From Flammula alnicola (lineage: Eukaryota > Basidiomycota > Agaricomycetes > Agaricales > Strophariaceae): 14,169 bases of DNA. The notes beneath the pieces were generated by a model. It had not been told where the DNA came from, did not search any database, and saw only the letters and a program-made list of their open reading frames with translations. Within the stretch, counting starts at the first letter, position 1, and each line of letters starts with the position of its first letter. Shown one piece after another: positions 6,804 to 14,169 of the stretch. The translations under genes were made by a program, and so were the position numbers. The stretch spans positions 1 to 14,169 of the forward strand of contig JADNRV010000761.1 in NCBI GenBank assembly GCA_015499995.1. Direction: 5' to 3'.

Positions 6804-8164
6804 ATGGCTTCTGTTGACCATCAACGCAACCTTCCTAGCTACCCGGATATCATGCAGAAGGTCAAACCTCTCGATGTTATTCGTGGTGCACCTGGCGTGA
6901 CGTTGGCCAACTATGCCCAATCTCTCGAGGAAACCGTGCATCTTATGGTGCGCTTTTTCTTCTCTCTCTTTGTTCCTTTTCTAAATTCGTTTTTCTGTAG
7001 TCTAAATGGTCCTCGCACACTAGTACTGTCGCTAGTAACCCTGGCGCTGCTCAGGCCGTCACCCATGTCGCCAACATCTTTGCTGAGCTCCAGGATGTTT
7101 ACAAACCCTACAAGTTGAGCGAGAAGGCTGCCGCGGTCTGCGCGTTGCACTTGAGCATTCAGCCGCGTTCCCTTAAGGGTGACATTCTGACTGGTCCCAA
7201 GGCCGTGGTTGTCGCTAGCTCTTCCGTGCGTTCTCCATTCTTTTATTTTGTCTCAACTAGCTGATGACTTTCTTTCTTGTTCTGTAGAAGTGTTTAACTC
7301 GCGGGTCTCACGGCAAAGGTGCCGTCGATGATTTCGAGACGGCCTCCGCTCCTGGTGCTTGTGCGTCTCCTTCTGAGATCGTTGTCGATGACGATGACTC
7401 CGACTTGGTGCTTATTTATCTGTCTTCCTTCTAGTTCCTGTTGAACTAAGCGACTTCTTTACTTCGCTATTTCAACAGACGAAGGTCAATGGCGACCAAC
7501 TCGTTTTCTCCGACACTGTCACCGACCCTGGCATATCTTCCTCTAGGGTTCTGAGGAGCGTGAGCGTCCTAACTCTCGCAAGAGACGCTCGCCCCCTAGT
7601 GCCGAACCTAGTGCCAAGGTACGCATCTATTTTTATCTTTTCTATTTTTAACTGACACTCTATCCAGTTTTCTGCTAAACGCGCGGAGGTGGTACGTCTC
7701 CCATACACGCTAGTTCCCAACATGGATGTTGACAGTCTTGCTTATCTCAAGGCTTTCCAAGGCCTTGGCTCATAGCTCTGACAAGTCCTCAGCCTGGTCC
7801 GATAGCGAATCCTCTAAGCGTGCGCGCACTGAGGATAGCTATGTTTTCGGCGACTCGGCTGTTCTTGTTGAGGGTACATCGTTTTGTGTCTTTTATAATT
7901 GACATTTGTTTCTAATTTTTCTTTTCAACAGCTTCTGACCTCGCTGTCAACAACGCGCACTCTCAAGAGGTCTTGGCGAAGGCTTCTGCCCTTGTCAGCA
8001 AGAAGACTTCTTCGTCCGGCGACGAGCTAGCTCATCGCAAGGTTATTGGTGAGATCCAGGCCGAGCTCGTTGTCGGTTTGCACCGCATCGAGTTCCATTT
8101 GCAACATCGCGAGCTCCTTCTCAAGGAGCTTAAACGTATGCAGAATAACCTCGACCTTGCCTAG
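6804..8164 (+). CDS. Spliced hypothetical protein 2 (acidic and basic patches, C-terminal coiled coil)
   Basis: I do not recognise this protein. Clear exons are 6804-6947, 7001-7225, 7288-7407 and 7932-8164, with introns of 49-71 bp showing branch-like CTAAG/CTGAC boxes and TAG or CAG ends. Between them two models compete. Exons 7479-7618 and 7668-7873 give the most natural protein (~355 aa, with GSEERERPNSRKRRSPPS and NMDVDSLAYLKAF) but need one missing base near 7546 and one extra near 7760. Using the downstream TAG acceptors instead (exons 7547-7618 and 7714-7873) keeps the frame with no repair and gives 317 aa. Features are an acidic run VVDDDDSDL, two basic nuclear-signal-like patches (RKRRSP and SKRARTED), and a charged helical C-terminus (HRKVIGEIQAELVV ... 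LLKELKRMQ) likely to form a coiled coil. A nuclear, protein-binding role is only an inference. Confidence 0.6.
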
Positions 8165-8294
8165 CTACTTCATTGTTACAACTAGCTCGTTCCATAGCCT
8201 CAAAGTGGCTTTATAGATTTCTGTTTTGCTTGTTGTATGTAGCCTAGCTTGCTAGCGTGGACTTGAATACACCGTCGTCTCTCTTTGTGCCTTT
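8165..8294. other. Convergent gap between gene 2 and element B pol
   Basis: These 130 bp separate two stop codons facing each other. On the minus strand, just after the pol stop, there is a purine-rich run (AAAAAGGCACAAAGAGAGAC and a following GACGG) and then TGTATTC at about 8271. A polypurine tract followed by TG is what one expects at the start of a 3' LTR. No matching LTR end is visible to the left, where gene 2 begins at once. Confidence 0.4.
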
Positions 8295-10425
8295 TTACTC
8301 TTCATCCCACCATAAGTCTTCATCCTCGAACTCTTCCTCATGCGTTTCCTCTGGCTCTTGCTCTAGCTCGGGCTCGTACTCAGGCTCTTGCCTCCTGCTT
8401 ACTTTTTTCCGAACCGGTGCATCACTGAATATGAGGTCCGGGCCTAAGGCTTCATCATCATCCTCTGGTCGCTCAGCTAGCTTCCTCAGAGTCTCTAGAT
8501 TATGATCAATTACGTCTTCTAGGTTGTCTGGAAGCTTTATATGTCGCCTAGCGAAATAAAGAATGACTCTAAAGGCCGCCACTTTATTGTGTGAAACCGA
8601 GCCATCCATTTCTGCAACTATATAGGCACCTCCTGGGTTCCTAGCCATGACTATCATTGGTCCGAGATATCGCGGCTGCATTTTGCGATTCAAAGAGGAT
8701 TCCACTGGTGTGTTTCTAACTAGGACCAAATCTCCTGGTTTGAAGATAAAGTCTCTCATTTTTGCGGACTGCTTTTCTTCGAACTTAGCTAGCGCATCTC
8801 GTTTTATTTTTGAAATACGCTCGCGCATTTCATCTATATGAACTTTATGTTTGGCTAGAGCTCTCGCCCTATAACCAACTAGCTCTTCGGTTGTGAGAAC
8901 CCTGTCGGGTAATTCTACAAGCCATGTCACTTCTTGTATGTCTAGCGGTATTACCGGATGCGCGCCCATTACTAGGAAGAATGGTGAACATTCCATTCCT
9001 TTTCGGATGGTGATCCTATCCGCCCATAGTACGTGGTGAAAGAATGCGAACCACTTGTTGGTTAATCCTCCCGTCGCTTTATACAGCATCTGTCGGATAT
9101 CCCAATGTGGTCTTTCTATTTTTCCATTTGCGCGAGAGTTGTAGGCAGAGATACTAATCCCTTTTATACCATACTTCTCTTCTAGATATTTGATCGCTTT
9201 TATAAATGGTGCTCCGTTATCTGAAATAATCTCTTGAAGACATCCCATCTACAGATAATATCTTCGAACAACCAAAGTGCGATATTCCTAGCTGTTTCTG
9301 TTCTCAACGGTCTTCCTTCTACCCAAGAGGTTAACGCACATCTCCCATGTACTATTTGTCCACAACCCTGCGACTTTGGCGTCATATGCATGGTGTCCAC
9401 ATGTAGTTGCTGGAAGATTGAAGGCATATGCATCTCCGTCCTAGGGATTAATATCATAGTCTTTTGTCTCTCCTGACACATATGGCAGGTCTTGACATAC
9501 CAGTGAACATCGCGTTCAATTTCTGGCCACCAAAATCTTTCCATTAACAAGGTCCTAGTTGCATAAGAACCTCGATGTCCCAAGCTATCATGAGCTGAGT
9601 GCATCATATGAGTTCTATGTTCCTTTTCCACAACTAGCTTGTGCGCTTGATTAATATCTCTTCGATACATGCGCCCTTCTTTATTTAAGAAGAAGTTCCT
9701 TGCTGTGCGAGTGAAACTATAATATTCTTTTTCTGTCATGCCTGGTGGGCGTCGCATCGGGTTCTCTAACCAGCGACGGATGAGAGGTAATTTCTCGTCC
9801 ATAGCTTTTCCAGCTGACGTCCGATTTCTCTCGTCATATTCCTCACTAGCTGCGTCCTCCGCTGAGATTTGACCATCCGGAATCTTAGTTCCTAGCATAA
9901 ACTGCTGTAGGAATTGTTTCTGAGGTTCTGGGATGGCATCTTCACTCATGAATTTCGCAGCTAGCTCTCTTTCGACTCTATTTTCTCTCCTAGCTCGGTC
10001 TATTTCGATCTGGAAGCTTTCCAGCGACGTAGCTAGGTTATCATATGGCTCTTCCTCTTTTACTTCATATGTATATCCTCCTCTAGTGTCGATGGTATCT
10101 TTGAACTCATCAAATTCCAAGGGATCAGGGTCAGACTCATATTTCTTTACAAACACCGGAGGACCTGAGGGTTCATCCTCGTCTGCCTCTGGGTTTTCAA
10201 AGACTTCATCTCCTGGTTGCCCTTCTCTGCGAGATAACCCATCTGCTCCAAAGGTCTTTCCTGCTACATGCCGCAAGGTGAAATGGAACATCATAATATG
10301 ATCTATCCATCTATTTATAGTAGCATTGGGACCGAGCCCCGGATTGTCAAGCATTCCCTTTAGATATTTGGCGTCTGTGTCGACTACTAGCTTTCTTATG
10401 CCAATCAACCAATAATAGCAAGCGT
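8295..10425 (-). pseudogene. Element B RNase H C-terminal half plus integrase, one frameshift
   Basis: Reading from 10425 leftward, the frame begins inside RNase H (CYYWLIGIRKLVVDTDAKYL, with a catalytic aspartate in VDTDA) and continues into an acidic connector. The integrase zinc-binding HHCC box follows (HDSLGHRG...CHMCQ), then the DDE core: D in LHVDTMHM, D in EIISDNGAPF, E in NGKIERPHW. The C-terminal part carries a GPY/F-like module (RYLGPMIVMA...GGAYIVAEMDGS). A single lost base near 9246 separates WLFEDIICRW from GCLQEIISDNG, splitting the integrase into two open frames (10471-9200 and 9248-8295). The protein ends in a strongly acidic tail (EPELEQEPEETHEEEFEDED, then LWWDEE) with no chromodomain. 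Integrase would insert element cDNA into the genome; as read it cannot be made whole. Confidence 0.9.
10421..10425. repeat. Left target-site duplication (AGCGT) of the nested LTR
   Basis: AGCGT flanks the insertion here and at 11884-11888. Removing the insertion and one copy restores a continuous RNase H reading ALHACYYWL, which fits the domain and shows that the site is a true target. If the LTR ends in CA, the duplication is the 4-bp GCGT instead. Confidence 0.8.
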
Positions 10426-10892
10426 TGATAGGGCCGCAAACAGGCCACGCGTGAATTTCGCAATATATCATCTTTTACCTATGGAATACAACTGAGACAG
10501 AGAGACTATAATGCACCCACGTTAGTAGTCTAAGGCCTAGCTATGCAACTACTAGCTGTCATATAACCTGTGACAATGGTGATCAGACGTGGTTCAGAGC
10601 TAGCTGAGTCCGTATGATAAGCCGGGAGACAGTTAAAAGTCAGAAAACAGTGAAACATAGAACACATAAGTCATAAACGACTAGCGAGGCATAAACGCAC
10701 CATGGGGAATAAATTAAAAGACTTCTGTATGCTTTGGAAACAGTGCGCGGCGAATTCAGTACAATCAGTGTATTGCTGAATAGCTAGCTACAAAATACTG
10801 CGGCTAGGAGCGTGAGACACAGCTAGCTGAAGTTAGATGCAAGTGCGTCGAATACTAGCTAGCGTATCTTGTGACTTACTACGAGACGCACG

Positions 10893-11045
10893 GGATGCGG
10901 ACGCGTTAGTTAGACGCACGCTCTACCCTCTACCCGGGGGACTACCAAAAGTGGTAATAGGACGAGAAAGGAAAGAAGGAACCAGCAGTAATGATGGCCG
11001 CAGATCCGGAATAAAGCGGCACCACTAGCCGAGACGCACGCATGA
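10893..11045 (+). repeat. GACGCACG direct repeats in the solo LTR U3
   Basis: GACGCACG occurs three times, near 10885, 10913 and 11034, twice as GAGACGCACG, all upstream of the TATA box. They may be promoter elements of this LTR subfamily; the element A LTR lacks them and has ACGCGT boxes instead. Confidence 0.5.
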
Positions 11046-11233
11046 GGCGCATGGTACGCGGAAGTCAGGAGCGTCCTAGCGCGCTAAAAAGGGATGAATT
11101 TCCAAATCCCTTGACCTCTATCTGGTCACCTGGAATACCCAACCCTATACCCATTGCCTGCAGGCATTATTTACATGAGATAAGAATGTTTTACTCTATT
11201 TTATTCGCATACCAGAACCACACATAGCTGTAG

Positions 11234-11241
11234 TATAAAAG
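11234..11241 (+). promoter_or_regulatory. TATA box of the nested LTR
   Basis: TATAAAAG lies 808 bases from the LTR start, with GCAATCTCTTCCC exactly 35 bases further on, matching the spacing in the element A LTR (TATAAAATA then GCAATCCACCCC). It would drive transcription rightward, against the direction of element B. Confidence 0.65.
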
Positions 11242-11327
11242 ATGTACTTTTGTAGCTAGTTACCTTAAGCAATCTCTTCCCTGTTTTATTTCGAGCTAAG
11301 ACGCAGTGTCTAGTAAGAAAGAAGACG

Positions 11328-11333
11328 AATAAA
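11328..11333 (+). terminator. Polyadenylation signal AATAAA in the nested LTR
   Basis: AATAAA lies 94 bases past the TATA box, the expected place for the end of R. Further AATAAA-like words follow in U5 (11384-11630), so the exact signal is not certain. Confidence 0.5.
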
Positions 11334-11883
11334 GGATCAGTTTGACTTCATAGAGTTCGTTTGAAGCCAGAGAAGGCTTAGTTAAATAAAGAGAAAAGTT
11401 CTTGAGGACAAGGTCCAAGAATTTAGAAGCCAGAGTGTGCTTAGCGGCCAAGAGAGCGCCTAGAGAGTCAGAAACAGAGTCCACAGTGGGCTAGCAGATC
11501 ATTCAGAAGGTAGCGCACAGTGCGGCCTTAGTTTCAGACCAGTTCCCAAAGCTTCAGAGCAGCTAGTGGCTTCGAAATTCGAGCTAGCAGCGTCCTAGAG
11601 AGTTCCTCTCAAATAAAAACCATAAAATCAATAAAACCGTTCATCCCTGTGATAAAACCAGGCTTGAAACTACAATAAAATGTGTATTTGAATAATCCCT
11701 CATACCCACTTTAAACGAACCGCGAGGCGCTGTCTACAAGTCAGCTAGCTAAACAAAACAAACACCGTGGAGTACAGCACACTACATATTTCTGAAGCTA
11801 GTAGAGCGTCGCTCGACCTAGTTAGGATCTCGCTCCGCAGTTGTGTGTGTGGTTTAGGTCGCTGAGCGCGTAGCGGGTCTCTC

Positions 11884-11888
11884 AGCGT
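11884..11888. repeat. Right target-site duplication (AGCGT) of the nested LTR
   Basis: Second AGCGT copy, immediately followed by RNase H coding sequence of element B (minus-strand RELFGLLRALHA). It is part of the 17-bp sequence also found at 5520-5536, so one or more bases may belong to the element instead of the target. Confidence 0.75.
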
Positions 11889-13020
11889 GCAGAGCTCTCA
11901 ATAAGCCAAACAACTCTCGCTTCGGCTGCGAGAATCTTTGTTCTCGATCCGTTGATAAAATTGATCCGAACCAGGCATAAGCTTTCTTCTTTTTGTCCGT
12001 CGGGTCCTCTTGATAAATATAGAACCCAACTGCGCGCCATGATGTATCGACAGCTAGGACTATGTCTCCTGGTAGAGAGTAGTCTAGTGGTTTAATACAT
12101 TTGGCTTCTTTTGCTCCTTCTTTCAACAACTGCATACTTTCTTCTTGTTTCGGCCCCCATTCAAAGGGTGTTTTTCCTCTCAACAGCTTTTGTATGTGCT
12201 CCGCATGGCTAGCATAGTCTGTAATATATATTCTTAACAAACCAATGGTGCCAATGAATGAGCGCACATCACTGATAGTTTTGCACGGACCCCAGTTCGT
12301 GATAGCTAGCAGTTTGTCTGGTGACGGCTTTCGTCCCTCATAGGAGCAGAGGTGACCCACGACGACTATTTCCGCCGCGCATAAGGTCGATTTATATCCA
12401 GAAAACGTTCCTCCGCTATATTTCATCCTCTGACAATGCGATTTACATTCTGCATGTGTTCCAGATGAAGCGTCGGATTCCCGCGTTTCTTTGATAACCT
12501 CATACCCTCCTTTGGCTAGTTCATATCTCGTCTTAGGTCCTCGGATTGGTACATCATCTATGTATGGCTCGGTGTAGTCCGGCATTTCTTCTCTCAAAAT
12601 ATATGTGACATCTTCATGAAAGATTGGCACAGAGTTCGTCCATCCCATTGGCAGAGAAACTAAACGAAGGGCTCCAAAGGGTGTCTGGAACGTTGTCAGA
12701 TCTCTCGACGATTCAGCTAGGAGCCGCTCATCGTATCCAACATATAAGTCCAAGATTCCGCCGCATGACTGTCCTGAAAAATGTTCAGCTAGTGCATCGG
12801 CCACTGGTGGTAAACCTGAATGCGCGATAGTCACGGCGTTTAGTGGCTCGAGACTATGTACAATTCTAAAGGTTACACCATCTTTCTTCATGATGGTGAA
12901 CCATCTCGATCTGTATGATGAGCTAGATGGTTCATAGGTCTTGGCTTGAATCTTTGTCCAAATAAAGTCGCAGACCTCTTTGTGCATTCCCAGTGGTATT
13001 GGAATATTCTTCAATACCCA
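11884..13020 (-). pseudogene. Element B reverse transcriptase and N-terminal half of RNase H
   Basis: This open frame of more than 370 residues holds the core RT. Motifs in order are YRSRWFTIMKK, FRIVHSLEPLNAVTIAHSG, GYDERLLAESSRDLTTFQTP, LPMGWTNSVPIFHEDV and the catalytic YIDDVPIRGP (YIDD at 12564-12553). The thumb/connection follows with a recognisable SFIGTIGLLRIYI block. RNase H then starts with its first catalytic aspartate (LAVDTSWRAVGFYIYQ) and the glutamate of PKRELFGLLRAL. The domain stops abruptly at ALHA, where the nested LTR begins; the eleven residues after that, up to the stop at 11854, come from the insertion. RT copies element RNA into DNA and RNase H removes the RNA strand. 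The apparent start at 13014 is artificial: near 13020 a base is missing, since B reads CCCAGG where element A has CCCAAGG. Confidence 0.92.
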
Positions 13021-13630
13021 GGTTTATGCTCTATTGTAGGAATCTCTACCGGCGGGAAGAATTCAGATTTGAATCTCCCTTTCTCCGTGTCATCCCAAGC
13101 GAATCCCTCGTTTTGTTCCATCATTAACTGGTGAACTAGCTTCTTTTCTTCAGGCCAAAGGAAGTCCCCTGCATGCACCTTGTCGATTGTCTTTTTCCTC
13201 TCCTCAGTGTACCTCCCTGTGGGTGTAAACTCCGGGGGATTAGGACTCAACTGCGGCATACCAGCTAGCGGGTCTCCCTTGATGTCTCGCACAATCCTGA
13301 ATTTATCTGGAAGCTCTTGGTACACTGGTCGCACTTTAGTGGCCACAGGTTTATATTTCTTCCCTGCTAGCACACGGGCTGTCTCAGTTCCCTCTTCCTC
13401 AGGTTCGTATTCTTTTACATCTGGCCCTCTGTTTATCGGAAATATCTCTTGTCCGAACACTCCCCTAGGTTGGGGAATACTCGGTTCTGTTTCCTGCTGA
13501 TAGACCGTCTGTGTTACGGTTCGTCGGCCCGCCCTATTTTTCTCTACTTTATCCCTCTTGTCTATCCCGTGATGTAGCCCAGCAGTACTGGACAATTCCG
13601 TTCCGATACGAGTACCTTTCCGGTTCCGAC
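13011..13630 (-). pseudogene. Element B N-terminal RT region and pre-RT linker, 5'-truncated
   Basis: This frame runs from a stop at about 13630 to a stop at 13011, with no convincing ATG; an apparent start at 13595 would be a TTG codon. Its second half is conserved with element A: AGKKYKPVATKV, DIKGDPLAGMPQLSPNPPEF, PTGRYTEERKKT, FAWDDTEKGRF and PPVEIPTIEHKP, followed by the frameshift that cuts it from the RT core. The first half is a charged, proline- and glutamate-rich linker unlike that of A. Because protease and Gag are absent upstream, the element appears to have lost its 5' part at about 13.6 kb, by truncated insertion, recombination or rearrangement. Confidence 0.85.
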
Positions 13631-13653
13631 TCTATTTTTAATATGTACTATAT

Positions 13654-13848
13654 TTAGCCCGATGACACGATTATCGTCGGCATACCTTTTGGCTTACTGT
13701 ACCATTCTTTTCTGACTCTAGAGGAGTCACTTCGATACGCTTCCGCCACCTTGACACCTGGTCCGTTCACATCTTTAACTAGTATAAAACACAGTAGTTC
13801 GTATGCTTGTTCTTTAGCTAGTTCTTGAGAATACACGGCAACAGCCAA
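13654..13848 (-). CDS. Short unrecognised ORF to the right of element B
   Basis: About 64 codons are open between a TAA at about 13856 and the stop at 13654, with no ATG at the front (the first usable codon is TTG). The text looks protein-like and charged (SQELAKEQAYELLCFILVKD, then RVRKEWYSKPKGMP), so it may be an exon or a fragment of a longer decayed gene. It has no protease or Gag motif and does not align with the part of element A that should lie here. I assign no function and consider the call doubtful. Confidence 0.25.
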   Translation of the reverse strand: MAVAVYSQELAKEQAYELLCFILVKDVNGPGVKVAEAYRSDSSRVRKEWYSKPKGMPTIIVSSG

Positions 13849-13872
13849 GTCTTCTTATAACGAAACTCACGA

Positions 13873-14101
13873 ATACTTAAGTTGGTTCGAGTCAACCTCT
13901 AAGTATGAACGATTGACTTAGCAGTTGCTTGAAGATACGATTAAGGTATCACTTAGAGATAAGAACACTTATCTTTAACGTTGTTACTTGAACATCGTAA
14001 CAAAAGAACTAGCTGCTCAAACCTCCACTTGCTATTCAGCACTTGGGACACTCCACCGAACGAAACGAAACCCGAACCGAACTAAGGACTCCCCGGAGTC
14101 C
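13873..14101. repeat. Run of short perfect inverted repeats
   Basis: Six inverted pairs follow one another: ATACTTA/TAAGTAT (13873-13879 and 13900-13906, enclosing GTTG/CAAC); CTAAGT/ACTTAG (13899-13904 and 13916-13921); GATAC/GTATC (13934-13950); AGATAAG/CTTATCT with a 4-base loop (13957-13974); TTGTTAC/GTAACAA (13981-13987 and 13997-14003); GGACTCC/GGAGTCC (14086-14101). The words ACTTA and TAAGT recur. No ORF crosses the run. Confidence 0.7.
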
Positions 14102-14169
14102 GAAAAGATGAAACGCCTCCGAAGAGCTCTCTAAACAGGCCGACTGCATCTTCCTTGGCTAGAACCCGA

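Larger units (their letters stand above)
10426..11883 (+). repeat. Nested solo LTR (~1.46 kb) inside element B, same family as the element A LTR
   Basis: The insertion begins TGATAGGGCC and ends GCGGGTCTCTC(A), a TG...CA pair with imperfect 12-bp inverted ends. It has no long ORF. Its first ~36 bases align with the 5' end of the element A LTR (shared TGATAGGGC, then CCAC-CGTGAA-TTTCGC). It has a TATA box at 11234 and AATAAA at 11328. The distances from 5' end to TATA (808 vs 786) and TATA to 3' end (649 vs 622) are close to those of the A LTR. It lies opposite to element B. A single LTR with short flanking duplications and no internal genes is best explained by LTR-LTR recombination that removed the internal part of a full insertion. 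It interrupts RNase H between its catalytic glutamate and last aspartate. Confidence 0.82.
8295..13630 (-). mobile_element. Element B: 5'-truncated Ty3/gypsy retrotransposon pol, split by a nested LTR
   Basis: On the minus strand, from about 13630 to 8295, the order RT, RNase H, integrase is recovered, the Ty3/gypsy arrangement. Gag and protease are missing: by comparison with element A the protease should lie near 13690-14160, but no DSG motif or protease frame is found there. Damage is light apart from the insertion at 10426-11883: one base lost near 13020 and one near 9246. No LTR belonging to B is evident in the window. Its CTAG-rich sequence differs from element A and resembles the neighbouring spliced genes. 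Confidence 0.88.

Noticed and set aside
8257..8841. Serine-rich plus-strand ORFs opposite the integrase C-terminus
   Set aside because: Serine richness is the antisense reading of the Glu/Asp-rich tail; integrase motifs on the minus strand explain the sequence.
10837..11484. Three ORFs of about 60 codons inside the nested LTR (10837-11028, 11042-11227, 11296-11484)
   Set aside because: No domain-like sequence, they lie on both strands, and their positions cut across the TATA, initiator and poly(A) landmarks of an LTR. They look like chance frames.
10426..11883. Nested insertion as a DNA transposon with terminal inverted repeats
   Set aside because: The 12-bp ends match at only 9 positions, no transposase is present, and the TATA/poly(A) layout and length match the element A LTR. 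A non-autonomous TIR element is not fully excluded.
13880..13900. GGTTCGAGTC, a tRNA T-arm/B-box-like word
   Set aside because: The flanking bases do not form the 5-bp T stem, and there is no acceptor, D or anticodon arm at the right spacing. It is better explained as the loop of an inverted repeat.
1..14169. CRISPR arrays, rRNA, operons or bacterial ribosome binding sites
   Set aside because: The window is eukaryotic, with spliced genes and LTR retroelements. No regularly spaced repeat array or rRNA-like stretch was seen.

Overview
The window looks like repeat-rich nuclear DNA of a filamentous basidiomycete, probably an agaricomycete. Two things point there: spliced genes with very short introns (about 50-100 bp, GT...AG), and Ty3/gypsy-type retroelements whose reverse transcriptase carries the YIDDVP-R-GP signature I associate with basidiomycete elements. 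This is an inference; no taxonomic marker gene is present.

Layout. (1) Positions 1-5520, minus strand: element A, a decayed Ty3/gypsy retrotransposon cut by the left window edge. In its own 5'->3' direction it has a ~1.4 kb LTR (5520-4112) with a TATA box and poly(A) signal, a candidate primer-binding site (~4104-4087), Gag with one zinc knuckle, an aspartic protease, a linker, and the start of reverse transcriptase up to the YIDD box. Gag and Pol are broken by many single-base frameshifts. (2) 5521-5984: gene-free, pyrimidine-rich, with one perfect 8-bp hairpin. (3) 5985-8164, plus strand: two spliced genes of unrecognised function only 43 bp apart. (4) 8165-8294: short convergent gap. (5) 8295 to ~13630, minus strand: element B, a better preserved but 5'-truncated Ty3/gypsy pol (RT, RNase H, integrase). 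(6) 10426-11883, plus strand: a ~1.46 kb solo LTR nested in B that splits the RNase H domain and is flanked by AGCGT duplications. Its 5' tip, TATA-to-initiator spacing and overall length match the LTR of A, so it is a diverged member of the same LTR family in the opposite orientation. (7) 13631-14169: non-pol DNA holding a short unrecognised ORF and an unusual run of inverted repeats.

The retroelement genes are ordinary in kind: Gag would form particles, the protease would process the polyprotein, RT/RNase H would make cDNA and integrase would insert it. Neither copy can be autonomous as read. The least explained parts are the compact spliced gene pair lying between the two elements, a sharp change in CTAG and ACGCGT frequency near 5.5 kb, a cluster of ACGCGT boxes in the LTR promoter, a 17-bp sequence shared by the outer edge of A and the right end of the solo LTR, and the inverted-repeat run at the right edge.
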